DNA of 64,000 bases. It comes from Aestuariibius sp. HNIBRBA575. Its GTDB lineage: Bacteria; Pseudomonadota; Alphaproteobacteria; Rhodobacterales; Rhodobacteraceae. Below, in pieces: positions 36,011 through 44,348 of the stretch; the stretch's first letter is position 1, and every line of letters begins with the position of its first letter. The stretch covers positions 3,065,501 to 3,129,500 of the forward strand of contig NZ_CP162414.1 of the NCBI RefSeq assembly GCF_040932005.1. Reading direction: 5' to 3'. The notes below the pieces were generated by a model, which saw only the letters and a program-made list of their open reading frames with translations, did not search any database and was not told the DNA's origin. The translations under genes were made by a program, and so were the position numbers.

Positions 36011-37396
36011 ATGAAACTTCTTAAATCACTTTCGGTTGCTGGTGCTATGACGGCCCTGCCAACCCTTGCTTTGGCCCAAGAGGCTGCGGCACCCGGTTTC
36101 GATGAAATCGGCCCCTATATCATGACCACATTGCTGTTCCTTGTGGGTGGCTTTCTGGTGTTCTGGATGGCCGCTGGCTTTGCCATGTTAGAGGCAGGTC
36201 TGGTGCGGTCTAAAAACGTCACCACACAGCTGACCAAAAACATCGCGCTGTTTTCGCTGGCCGGCATTATGTATTGGCTGGTTGGCTTTAACCTGATGTA
36301 TCCCGGCGAATGGATCATTCCGGGCGTTTTGGGCGGCTTCTCTCCGACGGTGTTGGAACCGGTTGGTCTGGGTGCTGCGGATGCGTCCCTGGATTATGCC
36401 TCTGTTGCGTCTGACTTCTTCTTTCAGTTGATGTTCTGTGCAACCACAGCGTCAATTGTGTCGGGCACATTGGCCGAACGCATCAAATTGTGGCCCTTCC
36501 TGATCTTTGTTGTTGTGCTGACAGGCCTGATCTACCCGATCGAAGCGTCCTGGCAGTGGGGTGGCGGCTGGTTGTCCGAAATGGGCTTCTCTGACTTCGC
36601 TGGTTCTACTTTGGTTCACGCCGCTGGTGGTTTCGCAGCTTTGGCTGGTGCGATCATCCTTGGTGCGCGGATCGGTAAATACAAAGACGGCCGCACAATC
36701 CCAATGCCCGGTTCCAATCTGGCGCTTGCCACTTTGGGGACATTCATCCTGTGGCTGGGTTGGTTCGGCTTTAACGGTGGTTCGCAGCTGGCTGCGGGGA
36801 CTGTTGGCGACATCACAGATGTTGGTCGTATCTTTGCCAACACCAACATGGCGGCGTCGGCCGGTGCGGTTGCGGCCCTGCTGTTGACACAAGCCCTGTA
36901 CAAAAAGGTCGACCTGACGATGGTTCTGAACGGCGCCTTGGCTGGTCTGGTGTCCATCACAGCTGAACCGCTCGCGCCTTCCTTGTTCGAAAGCCTCTGG
37001 ATCGGTGCCGTCGGTGGTGTCATCGTCGTCTTTGCAGTTCCATTCCTGGACAAGCTGAAAATCGACGATGTTGTTGGTGCGATCCCGGTACACCTGATTG
37101 CGGGTTTCTGGGGCACAATGATCGTAGCGATCAACACCCAAGCCCCATTGCTGGACGAAGCTGGCGAAGTTGTTGTCATCGACGGTGTTGAACAAACGGT
37201 TGGCTTTGCAGCACAGTTGGTCACTCAGTTTGTTGGCTTTGCCGCGATCGGTATCTTTGTCTTTGTTGTCTCTGCGATCGGGTTCTACATCCTGAAGGCA
37301 GTCATGGGCATCCGGGTTGACGAAGAAGCAGAAATCAACGGTTTGGACATGTCCGAACTGGGGATGGAAGCCTATCCTGAGTTCACCAACGGCTAA
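36011..37396 (+). CDS. amtB: Ammonium transporter
   Basis: The 461-residue Amt protein has a cleavable signal peptide (MKLLKSLSVAGAMTALPTLA, then LAQ) and eleven expected membrane helices. The twin pore histidines are in LVHAAGGFAAL and IPVHLIAGFWG, and the gate region includes MAAGFAMLEAGLVR. It imports ammonium/ammonia under nitrogen limitation and is closed by GlnK. The long in-frame extension upstream is glnK antisense-frame noise; the start at 36011 has GGAAACGG before it. A terminator follows 23 bp after the stop. Confidence 0.96.
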   Translation: MKLLKSLSVAGAMTALPTLALAQEAAAPGFDEIGPYIMTTLLFLVGGFLVFWMAAGFAMLEAGLVRSKNVTTQLTKNIALFSLAGIMYWLVGFNLMYPGEWIIPGVLGGFSPTVLEPVGLGAADASLDYASVASDFFFQLMFCATTASIVSGTLAERIKLWPFLIFVVVLTGLIYPIEASWQWGGGWLSEMGFSDFAGSTLVHAAGGFAALAGAIILGARIGKYKDGRTIPMPGSNLALATLGTFILWLGWFGFNGGSQLAAGTVGDITDVGRIFANTNMAASAGAVAALLLTQALYKKVDLTMVLNGALAGLVSITAEPLAPSLFESLWIGAVGGVIVVFAVPFLDKLKIDDVVGAIPVHLIAGFWGTMIVAINTQAPLLDEAGEVVVIDGVEQTVGFAAQLVTQFVGFAAIGIFVFVVSAIGFYILKAVMGIRVDEEAEINGLDMSELGMEAYPEFTNG

Positions 37397-37419
37397 GCCG
37401 TCTGACATAAAAACAAAGG

Positions 37420-37447
37420 AGCCCGGGCAACATTGTCCGGGCTTTTT
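37420..37447 (+). terminator. Terminator of glnK-amtB
   Basis: AGCCCGG (37420-37426) and CCGGGCT (37437-37443) form a 7-bp stem with a 10-nt loop, followed by five T residues. It begins 23 bp after the amtB stop and looks like a standard intrinsic terminator. Confidence 0.85.
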
Positions 37448-37505
37448 GCATTTTAGACGGCGGCGTCTTTGGCGGGAAAATTTGCACCACCAAAACAGGC
37501 AACAA

Positions 37506-37537
37506 AAAAGGCCGGTCAATTGCGTGACCGGCCTTTT
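37506..37537 (-). terminator. Terminator of the aminotransferase operon
   Basis: AAAAGGCCGGTCA (37506-37518) and TGACCGGCCTTTT (37525-37537) form a perfect 13-bp stem with a 6-nt loop. It lies about 18 bp past the aminotransferase stop. A-tract and T-tract flank both sides, so it can end transcription from either strand; together with the previous hairpin it insulates the convergent operons. Confidence 0.85.
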
Positions 37538-37555
37538 GTCATTCCAAAGCGTCGC

Positions 37556-38737
37556 TTAGATGGATTTAGCGACAGCGGCGGCCAAAATAGGCACGGTTTG
37601 TTCGTTCAACCCTGCGATGTTCAGACGGCTGTCGCCCACCATATAGATGCCGTGTTCTGTGCGCAGCTGTTCCACCACTTCGGGGGAAACACCCAGCCGC
37701 GAAAACATGCCGCGGTGATCTGCAACAAATTCAAACCGATCCGAATTGGTCAAACGTTTCAGTTCGCCCGCCAATTGTTCACGCAGCGCCAGCATGCCCA
37801 AACGGGTTTCTTCCAGCTCAGCTTCCCAATCGGCGCGCAATTCGGGGTCGGTCAGGATGGTTGTGACCACGCGCGCACCGTGATCCGGCGGAAAGGAATA
37901 GTTTTGACGGTTCAGGAAATTCAGGTTCGCCTGCGCCAATGCCTTTTGCTCTGGATCGCGCGCAATGGCCATCAGAATGCCGGTCCGTTCGCGGTACACG
38001 CCAAAGTTTTTAGAGCATGACGCCGCGATCAGCACTTCGTCAAATCCGGCAGCCACCAAACGGGTTGCGGCCGCGTCATCGTCCAGCCCATCGCCAAAGC
38101 CCTGGTAGGCAATGTCGACCATCGGCACCGCGCCTTTGGATTTCAACAATGCGATCATTTGCGGCCATTGATCCGCCGTCAGGTTTGCACCGGTTGGGTT
38201 GTGGCAGCAGCCATGCAACAGAACCACGTCACCTGCAGCGACGTTTTCCAGATCGGCCAGCATGCCATCGAAATTCACGTTGCATGTTTCGGAATCAAAG
38301 TAGCGATAGGTTGCGCTTTGCATTCCCAGAAATTTGATAATTGAAGGGTGGTTTGGCCATGTCGGGTCAGACAGCCACACCTTTGCATCCGGAGAGGCAA
38401 TGCGGATCAGTTCCAATGCCTGACGGATCGCGCCCGTCCCGCCGGGGGTGGCGATGGCTGCGATGCGATCACGCGCAACCACATCCCCCAGAACCAGATC
38501 GATCATTGCGTCAGCAAAGGCCGGATCACCCGCCAGGCCGGTATAGGCCTTGGTGGTTTGCTGATCGACCAGACGACGTTCGGCGGCCTTGACCGCGCGC
38601 ATAACGGGCGTGTTGCCGCTGGCATCTTTGTAGACACCGACGCCAAGGTCGATTTTCTGATCCCGCGTGTCTTCGCGGTACAATTGCATCAAAGCTAGGA
38701 TTTTGTCGGCTGGTTGCTGCTGAAGATTTTCAAGCAT
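37556..38737 (-). CDS. Aromatic amino acid (class I) aminotransferase
   Basis: The 393-residue PLP enzyme of the aspartate/tyrosine aminotransferase family has IDLGVGVYKDASGNTPVM at the start. The PLP-binding lysine is in ASCSKNFGVYRERTG, and DVVLLHGCCHNPTGANL carries the Asn-Pro-Thr-Gly motif. It should transfer amino groups between aromatic or acidic amino acids and 2-oxoglutarate. The start codon at 38737 overlaps the sseA stop by one base (TGATG). The pair sseA-aminotransferase suggests cysteine transamination to mercaptopyruvate, which SseA then uses; this link is inference. Confidence 0.92.
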   Translation of the reverse strand: MLENLQQQPADKILALMQLYREDTRDQKIDLGVGVYKDASGNTPVMRAVKAAERRLVDQQTTKAYTGLAGDPAFADAMIDLVLGDVVARDRIAAIATPGGTGAIRQALELIRIASPDAKVWLSDPTWPNHPSIIKFLGMQSATYRYFDSETCNVNFDGMLADLENVAAGDVVLLHGCCHNPTGANLTADQWPQMIALLKSKGAVPMVDIAYQGFGDGLDDDAAATRLVAAGFDEVLIAASCSKNFGVYRERTGILMAIARDPEQKALAQANLNFLNRQNYSFPPDHGARVVTTILTDPELRADWEAELEETRLGMLALREQLAGELKRLTNSDRFEFVADHRGMFSRLGVSPEVVEQLRTEHGIYMVGDSRLNIAGLNEQTVPILAAAVAKSI

Positions 38738-39603
38738 CACGCGTCTCCGGTTGCGATGGGAAGATCGGGGAACATGCCCCATTCGGACCAGCTGCCATCA
38801 TAGAGGGCATGATCGGTTTTCCCGATCCGTTCCAGTCCAAGACACAGGATCGCGGCCGTGACGCCCGATCCACATGTGGTAATGGCGGGTTTGTTCAGAT
38901 CAACGCCCGCCTGTTCAAAGGCCGCGCGGATCCCCGCGTCGTTTTTCATCGTGCCGTCGGCGTTGAACAATTCCCCAAACGGGACGTTCTGCGAATTTGG
39001 CACATGGCCTGACCGCATGCCTTCGCGGGGCTCAACCGCGTCCCCGCGAAACCGTGGCGCAGGTCGGGCATCAATGATGGCATAGTTTTGCAGTTTGGAT
39101 GCGTGGGCGACCTGTGTGACGTCTTTGACCATGTCATTCTGGCGCATCACCGTCATGTGGCGGTCACGAATGGTGGCTGGCTGATCGGTGATCATGCGGC
39201 CTTCGGCCTGCCATTTGGGCAATCCGCCATCCAGAACTGCCACGTTAAAATGCCCCATCAGGCGCATCAGCCACCAAACGCGCGCTGCCGAAAAAATGCC
39301 CAGCCCGTCATAGACAATAATCTGATGCCCATCACCCACGCCCATGGCGCGCATCCGGCTCATGAATTTTTCAACCGGGGGCACCATGTGGGGCAATTCC
39401 GACCGGTGATCGCTGATTTCATCAATGTCAAAGAACCGCGCGCCGGGGATATGTCCGGCCTTGAATTCAGCGGCGGCATCCCGGCCCATATCCGGCAAAT
39501 ACCAAGACGCATCAAAAATCCGGATATCGGGATCCTTTAGATGCGCGGCAAGCCATGCCGTTGAAACGAGTGTTTTGGGATCATCACGAAATACAGTGGA
39601 CAT
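38737..39603 (-). CDS. sseA: 3-mercaptopyruvate sulfurtransferase
   Basis: The 288-residue tandem rhodanese-domain protein has a first, inactive domain with HIPGARFFDIDEISDH, and a second with active-site loop TTCGSGVTAAI (CGSGVTA), typical of mercaptopyruvate sulfurtransferases rather than thiosulfate sulfurtransferases. The start at 39603 has AAGAGG upstream and gives MSTVFRDDPKTLV; a longer frame is rejected. It converts mercaptopyruvate to pyruvate plus a persulfide. It is co-translated with the following aminotransferase. Confidence 0.93.
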   Translation of the reverse strand: MSTVFRDDPKTLVSTAWLAAHLKDPDIRIFDASWYLPDMGRDAAAEFKAGHIPGARFFDIDEISDHRSELPHMVPPVEKFMSRMRAMGVGDGHQIIVYDGLGIFSAARVWWLMRLMGHFNVAVLDGGLPKWQAEGRMITDQPATIRDRHMTVMRQNDMVKDVTQVAHASKLQNYAIIDARPAPRFRGDAVEPREGMRSGHVPNSQNVPFGELFNADGTMKNDAGIRAAFEQAGVDLNKPAITTCGSGVTAAILCLGLERIGKTDHALYDGSWSEWGMFPDLPIATGDA

Positions 39604-39731
39604 GGGGGCCTCTTGAGGCTGCGGTGATAGGCTGTGGTTCGCAATGTCCCTAAACCTGAGACGCCACTGTGGCAAGGGGATGCAAGGCCGCATCGGGTCA
39701 TTCTGGCCAGATAAACTTAGCCGAAACGAAA

Positions 39732-39759
39732 ATCGGGTGCCCGATTGGGGACACCCGAT
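39732..39759 (-). terminator. Terminator of the Gly-rich small gene
   Basis: ATCGGGTG (39732-39739) and CACCCGAT (39752-39759) form an 8-bp stem that can extend with further G-C pairs in the loop. On the minus strand it is followed by TTTTCGTTT, and it sits about 30 bp after the small gene's stop. Confidence 0.65.
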
Positions 39760-39787
39760 AAAACGCGTTAAAATGTTACCGCCTAAA

Positions 39788-40099
39788 CTATGCAGATTTG
39801 TTCAGCAGGTTTTTGATAAAGCCGCCGGCCCCACCCAAAACCGCGCCACCTGCGCCGCCACCGATAACAGCACCAATCAGCGCCTGAATATCCAGACCGC
39901 CGGACACGGCATCATCTGCCAGCGCGGCTGCGTCGCCGCCCAGCACACCAGCCAACAGACCGCTGGCCCCAACGCCGCCAACGGCGCCCAAAATGGTGTT
40001 CAGCATATTGCCGCCGTTCAATTGACCCGCCACGCGACCGATCAAGTTCCCGCCAGCCGCACCCGAGACCAACTGAATAATAATAGGTAAAAGACCCAT
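39788..40099 (-). CDS. Small Gly/Ala-rich hydrophobic protein
   Basis: This is a 103-residue protein of unknown family. It is full of Gly/Ala with GxxxG-like steps (LVSGAAGGNLIGRVAG, ILGAVGGVGASGLLAGVLGG, LIGAVIGGGAGGAVLGGAGG) and ends in a basic tail (FIKNLLNKSA). Two or three hydrophobic helices that could pack tightly in a membrane are likely. The start at 40099 has GGGGGAA before it. It has its own terminator and no partner gene, so it is probably transcribed alone. It resembles Gly-zipper or bacteriocin-like peptides only in composition. Confidence 0.65.
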   Translation of the reverse strand: MGLLPIIIQLVSGAAGGNLIGRVAGQLNGGNMLNTILGAVGGVGASGLLAGVLGGDAAALADDAVSGGLDIQALIGAVIGGGAGGAVLGGAGGFIKNLLNKSA

Positions 40100-40237
40100 G
40101 AGTTCCCCCAATTCCGTACAAAAGACGAACACATTTCGCGCCGTTCGCCTCGGTTACATGCTTGCGCTGGAATGGGTGTACAGATTGTCGCACCAAAGGT
40201 TAGCGGGAAATAAACCAACTATTCCCCGTCTGCGCCC

Positions 40238-40711
40238 TTAGCCGCCTTGTTTTAGCAGGCGTTGCTTTTGGCGGTTCCAATCCCGGCTGGCATCAGAGGC
40301 CCGCTTGTCATGGTTTTTCTTACCCTTGGCGATGGCGATCTTTAGCTTCACCTTGCCACGATCGTTAAAATACATCACCAGCGGCACCAGCGTGTCACCC
40401 TTGCGTTGGGTCGCGGTCCACAATTTGGCCAATTCCCGTTTTGACACCAGCAATTTACGGCGGCGGCGTTCTTCGTGTGGGAACATCGCCTGTTGGTAAG
40501 GCGCAATATACGAATTGGTCAGCCACAATTCCCCATCCTCAACCGAAGCGTAACTCTCGGCGATGTTGGATTGCCCGATACGCAGCGACTTTACCTCTGA
40601 TCCCATCAGGATAATCCCGACTTCCAGATCGTCCTCGATGGCATAATCGTATCGCGCACGCCGGTTTTCGGCGATCACTTTGTAATTCGTATTATCGGGT
40701 TTCTTGGCCAT
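40238..40711 (-). CDS. smpB: SsrA-binding protein SmpB
   Basis: The 157-residue partner of tmRNA in trans-translation starts [20 protein letters not shown]. The OB-fold core has [24 protein letters not shown] and [13 protein letters not shown]. The C-terminal tail is basic ([20 protein letters not shown]). Length is normal. The tmRNA gene is not in the window. It stands alone, diverging from the membrane-protein gene at 40822. Confidence 0.96.
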   Translation of the reverse strand: MAKKPDNTNYKVIAENRRARYDYAIEDDLEVGIILMGSEVKSLRIGQSNIAESYASVEDGELWLTNSYIAPYQQAMFPHEERRRRKLLVSKRELAKLWTATQRKGDTLVPLVMYFNDRGKVKLKIAIAKGKKNHDKRASDASRDWNRQKQRLLKQGG

Positions 40712-40766
40712 ATCATTCAGATAGGCGGTCCGGGCAGGCCTGTCCAGAGCTTCTGGAAAACCTTAC

Positions 40767-40795
40767 TTGAACAACGTTCATATTTTCGCTAAAAC
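40767..40795 (+). promoter_or_regulatory. Promoter of the membrane-protein/YcaQ pair
   Basis: TTGAAC (40767-40772) and TAAAAC (40790-40795) are spaced by 17 bp, a good sigma-70 layout 26 bp before the start of the next gene. The palindrome TGAACAACGTTCA (40768-40780) overlaps the -35 element and could be an operator. Confidence 0.5.
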
Positions 40796-40821
40796 GGTCA
40801 CATTATGGATCGGAGAGTTTC

Positions 40822-42003
40822 ATGACACATGTCATTCAAACGGAAACATTGGTAGGCGAAGGCGTATTAACGCAGGCCCAAGCGGATATTATCAAATCGC
40901 GTTCGCGGGATTTGATGACTGGGTTGATCATCAATGCATTGCTGTGCGGCGGCATCATCGCGGCAGCCATGGGGTTTGTTGCTTGGCTGGCGGACCCGTT
41001 TGTGGTTGCCATTTCCGGCGCAGCCTTTTTGGGGCTGGGGGTGTTTATCCTGCGCGGCCGGGACATGTTGCACATGTTTGGTCAGGCATCGGCGCTGATC
41101 GGCGCAGGCATGTTGGGTGTGGGAGGCGCGATCGAAGCGTTTAACCAGCTGCCCGACGAGGATGCTGGCCTATTATTGACCGGGGCTGGGGGGCTCGCGA
41201 CGCTTGTGTTTGGCTATCTGTTTTTCAAAACCCGCCAAAGCGGACGATTTGTGATGGGGGCCATCATGCTGTTGGCGGCAGGCATTCACCTGTTTGGATT
41301 TGGCACAATAACCAGCCTTGCCGAAGACCCGTCCATGATATTCCTGAATATCTATGCAACCATTCTGGTCTTTGGGCTTGGCATGTTCGTTAACGTTCGG
41401 TTCCTCACCGCGCTTGCCATCATTCCGTTTGCGCAAATTCTGGAAACCAGCACCACCTATTGGCACGCCGCCTATGTGTTCTATTCGCCCGAACCGACCC
41501 TGACGATCCTGCAAATGACGGCGTTGATGCTGGTTTGCCTGATTTTAGCCCCGCACCTAAACGAACGTTATCGCCGCCATACAGGTCAAATCGCGATCAT
41601 GGCTTTCATTGTCGCGAATCTCAGCTTCTTGGTTGGATCGCTGTTTGGCGATCATGTGGGCCAAACGTTGTGGGGGCCGATCCGCAACGATATGAACTGG
41701 TCCGACTGGCATGATGCAATTGATGTTTGGCAAGCCAACGCATTCGAAATCACCGAACATGTCTATTCCATCATCTGGGCCATTGGCCTGATCGGCATCG
41801 CCATCTTTGCCGCCCTGACCACACGACGCGGGTTTTTCAACGCAGCCCTGACCTTTGGTGCGATCCACGCCTATACCCAAATGTTCGAAAGCTTTTACAA
41901 CCAGCCGCTGGCCTATGTCATCGGTGGCTTGGCGGCAATCCCGTTAGCGTGGTCAATCTGGCGGTTAAACGGGTGGTTCTCATCCCGGGCGCAACAGGGT
42001 TAA
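40822..42003 (+). CDS. Polytopic membrane protein of unknown function (DUF2157/DUF4401-like)
   Basis: The 393-residue protein has a short soluble N-terminus (VIQTETLVGEGVLTQAQADI), then about eleven hydrophobic segments in pairs (for example GLIINALLCGGIIAAAMGFV, LLTGAGGLATLVFGYLFF). The N-terminal pattern is reminiscent of DUF2157-type membrane proteins; I am not certain of the family. No catalytic motif is seen. It is followed 33 bp later by a YcaQ-like gene, and the two lie on the strand opposite to smpB and dapA. Confidence 0.65.
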   Translation: MTHVIQTETLVGEGVLTQAQADIIKSRSRDLMTGLIINALLCGGIIAAAMGFVAWLADPFVVAISGAAFLGLGVFILRGRDMLHMFGQASALIGAGMLGVGGAIEAFNQLPDEDAGLLLTGAGGLATLVFGYLFFKTRQSGRFVMGAIMLLAAGIHLFGFGTITSLAEDPSMIFLNIYATILVFGLGMFVNVRFLTALAIIPFAQILETSTTYWHAAYVFYSPEPTLTILQMTALMLVCLILAPHLNERYRRHTGQIAIMAFIVANLSFLVGSLFGDHVGQTLWGPIRNDMNWSDWHDAIDVWQANAFEITEHVYSIIWAIGLIGIAIFAALTTRRGFFNAALTFGAIHAYTQMFESFYNQPLAYVIGGLAAIPLAWSIWRLNGWFSSRAQQG

Positions 42004-42036
42004 GGTGCGCCACAGGTTAAACCCAAAGGCGTATCC

Positions 42037-43233
42037 ATGACCGTTCCAGTGCTGCAAAACACCCCTGCCCGTCGTTTGTTTCTGGACCGGCATGGGTTGA
42101 TCAAAACAACGGCTGGATCGGGGCGTGGCGCTGATCTGGCTGGGGTCATTCACGATCTGGGATTTGTGCAATTGGACAGCGTGAACACATTGGCGCGGGC
42201 GCATGATTTGATCCTGTGGTCACGCCGTCAGCAATACCGCCCGGCACATCTGAACATAGCCCATAGCCGTGATCGCGCCGTGTTCGAACATTGGACCCAC
42301 GACGCCGCAGCGATCCCGATGGAATTTTACCCCCATTGGAAACTGAAATTTGATCGCGACGCCGCCAATATCCGCAAACGCTGGAAAAACTGGCAGGGCG
42401 AATTCGAACACCGCCTTGATGACGTGATGAACCATATCGCCAAAAATGGCTCATGTGGATCCGGCGCCCTGAGCGAAGGTGAAAAGAAAGGTTCAACCGG
42501 CTGGTGGGACTGGAACCCATCGAAAACCGCGATGGAATATTTGTGGCGTTCGGGTCAGTTGGCAATTGCCCGCCGCGACGGATTTCGCAAGATTTATGAC
42601 CTCAGCGAAAACGTCATTCCTGCTGATATGTTGGCCAAAACGCACAGCACTGATGACACAATTGACTGGTGCTGTCGGCAGGCGCTCACTCGGTTGGGTT
42701 TCGCCACATCCGGTGAAATCGCCGCGTTCTGGGATATCGTCACCCCCGCCGAAGCCAAATCCTGGTGCCAGCGTGCCTTGGCCGATGGGACGCTGATTGA
42801 AATCGACATCGCGCTGAACGATGGCACGCTGCGCCGATCATTTGCGTGGCCGGAAACGTTAGACATCCCCACCCCGACCCCCAGCAACCGGGTGCGCATC
42901 CTGTCACCCTTTGACCCGGCCCTGCGGGATCGCAAACGCGCCGAGCGTCTATTTGGGTTTCATTTCCGGATCGAAATTTTTGTCCCCGAAGCCAAACGCA
43001 AATACGCCTATTACGTGTTCCCCGTCCTCGAAGGCGACACCCTGATTGGCCGTATCGACATCAAGGCAGACCGCCCAAACAACACGCTAAACCTAACGTC
43101 GTTCTGGCCGGAAACGGGTGTGCGTTGGGGCAAAGGACGCGAAACACGCCTGATGGCCGAATTGGACCGCATCGCGAAATTGGCGGAATGTGATCATGTC
43201 AACATCGCGGATGGCTGGCTAAAACAGACCTGA
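42037..43233 (+). CDS. YcaQ-like winged-helix DNA glycosylase family protein
   Basis: The 398-residue protein matches the YcaQ/AlkZ (HTH_42) family, known for repairing interstrand DNA crosslinks. The catalytic QxD motif is Gln45-Leu46-Asp47 in GFVQLDSVNTLARAHD. Further family segments are VFEHWTHDAAAIPME, WWDWNPSKTAMEYLW and the C-terminal LSPFDPALRDRKRAERLFGF. It would act on N-alkylated purines or crosslinks; the exact substrate is not predictable. It is probably transcribed with the upstream membrane protein. Confidence 0.85.
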   Translation: MTVPVLQNTPARRLFLDRHGLIKTTAGSGRGADLAGVIHDLGFVQLDSVNTLARAHDLILWSRRQQYRPAHLNIAHSRDRAVFEHWTHDAAAIPMEFYPHWKLKFDRDAANIRKRWKNWQGEFEHRLDDVMNHIAKNGSCGSGALSEGEKKGSTGWWDWNPSKTAMEYLWRSGQLAIARRDGFRKIYDLSENVIPADMLAKTHSTDDTIDWCCRQALTRLGFATSGEIAAFWDIVTPAEAKSWCQRALADGTLIEIDIALNDGTLRRSFAWPETLDIPTPTPSNRVRILSPFDPALRDRKRAERLFGFHFRIEIFVPEAKRKYAYYVFPVLEGDTLIGRIDIKADRPNNTLNLTSFWPETGVRWGKGRETRLMAELDRIAKLAECDHVNIADGWLKQT

Positions 43234-43254
43234 CATCAGCCCCATAAACCAATC

Positions 43255-43276
43255 GCGACGCGCCAGGGCGCGTCGC
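43255..43276. terminator. Inverted repeat between convergent YcaQ and dapA genes
   Basis: GCGACGCGC and GCGCGTCGC form a 9-bp, G-C-rich stem with a 4-nt loop (CAGG), 22 bp past the YcaQ stop. No U-tract follows on either strand, so it is at best a weak terminator. A second hairpin, GGGCGCG/CGCGCCC, overlaps it at 43266-43291. Confidence 0.4.
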
Positions 43277-43317
43277 TAATCCAGCGCGCCCTTGGGCGCA
43301 CAATTTGGTCAATCCGA

Positions 43318-44190
43318 TCAGTTGATCAGACCGGCATGCACCATGGCGGCCCGGATTTTTTCCTGAACCGGCTCGGTCACGGTCATAATCGGCGACCGTG
43401 TTTCGTTTTGCGCGCGTCCCAACAAGGACAGCCCGTATTTGGCCCCCGCCAGACCCGGCTCGGTGAAAATTGCGTCATGCAATGGCATCAACCGGTCCAG
43501 CAATGTCAGGGCGCGGTCAAATTCACCATCCAGCGTCGCGTTCTGGAATTCTGCGCACAAACGCGGGGCCACATTGGCCGTCACGCTGATACAGCCCACG
43601 CCGCCATGGGCGTTGAACCCCAGCGCGGTTGCGTCTTCGCCGGACAATTGAATGAAATCCGTGCCACAGGTCATGCGTGTTTTGGGCACACGTGACAGAT
43701 CGGCCGTTGCATCTTTGACCGCGACGATCATCGGATGTTTTGCCAATTCACCCATGGTTTCTGGCGTCATATCAACCATCGACCGGCCGGGGATGTTGTA
43801 GATCACAATTGGCAGGCCCACTTCTGCGGCGGCCAGAAAATGGGCTTTCAGCCCTTCTTGGGTTGGTTTGTTGTAATAAGGCGTCACAACCAACGCGGCA
43901 TCGGCACCGGCGGCTTTGGCGGCTTCGACCAGACGCACGGTTTCAAATGTGTTGTTGGACCCGGCACCCGCAATCACCGGCACGCGGCCTGCGGTCTGTT
44001 GCACAACGGTGGCCACAACCAAATCATGTTCGTCATGGGTCAAAGTCGGGCTTTCACCGGTGGTCCCAACGGGGACCAAACCTGTGCTGCCTTCTTCGAT
44101 ATGCCAGTCGACCAGCTTCTTTAGCGCATCAAGGTCCAGCTTTCCGTCCGTAAACGGTGTGATGAGGGCGGGGAGTGACCCTTTGAACAT
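43318..44190 (-). CDS. dapA: 4-hydroxy-tetrahydrodipicolinate synthase
   Basis: The 290-residue TIM-barrel class I aldolase condenses pyruvate with aspartate semialdehyde in lysine and diaminopimelate synthesis. The start is [13 protein letters not shown], then the conserved [17 protein letters not shown]. The Schiff-base lysine is in [12 protein letters not shown] and the catalytic Tyr is in [14 protein letters not shown]. Normal length. It diverges from slt across 158 bp. Confidence 0.96.
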   Translation of the reverse strand: MFKGSLPALITPFTDGKLDLDALKKLVDWHIEEGSTGLVPVGTTGESPTLTHDEHDLVVATVVQQTAGRVPVIAGAGSNNTFETVRLVEAAKAAGADAALVVTPYYNKPTQEGLKAHFLAAAEVGLPIVIYNIPGRSMVDMTPETMGELAKHPMIVAVKDATADLSRVPKTRMTCGTDFIQLSGEDATALGFNAHGGVGCISVTANVAPRLCAEFQNATLDGEFDRALTLLDRLMPLHDAIFTEPGLAGAKYGLSLLGRAQNETRSPIMTVTEPVQEKIRAAMVHAGLIN

Positions 44191-44348
44191 GACACGTATC
44201 CTTATCTATCGGCTTTTATCGGCTCATCCGATCAAACCATTGGCAAAATCGCGCGGACCCTAGACCGGTTTCACCCAATTGCCAAGTTTGTGTGTTGCCA
44301 TGTCGCAGTAAGTCCCTACGCTGACCATTCATACACCCGGAGACGTCG

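Noticed and set aside
36452..37519. A 355-codon open frame opposite amtB
   Set aside because: Lies antisense to amtB with His/Gln/Asp-rich, non-protein-like composition and no start site; a shadow.
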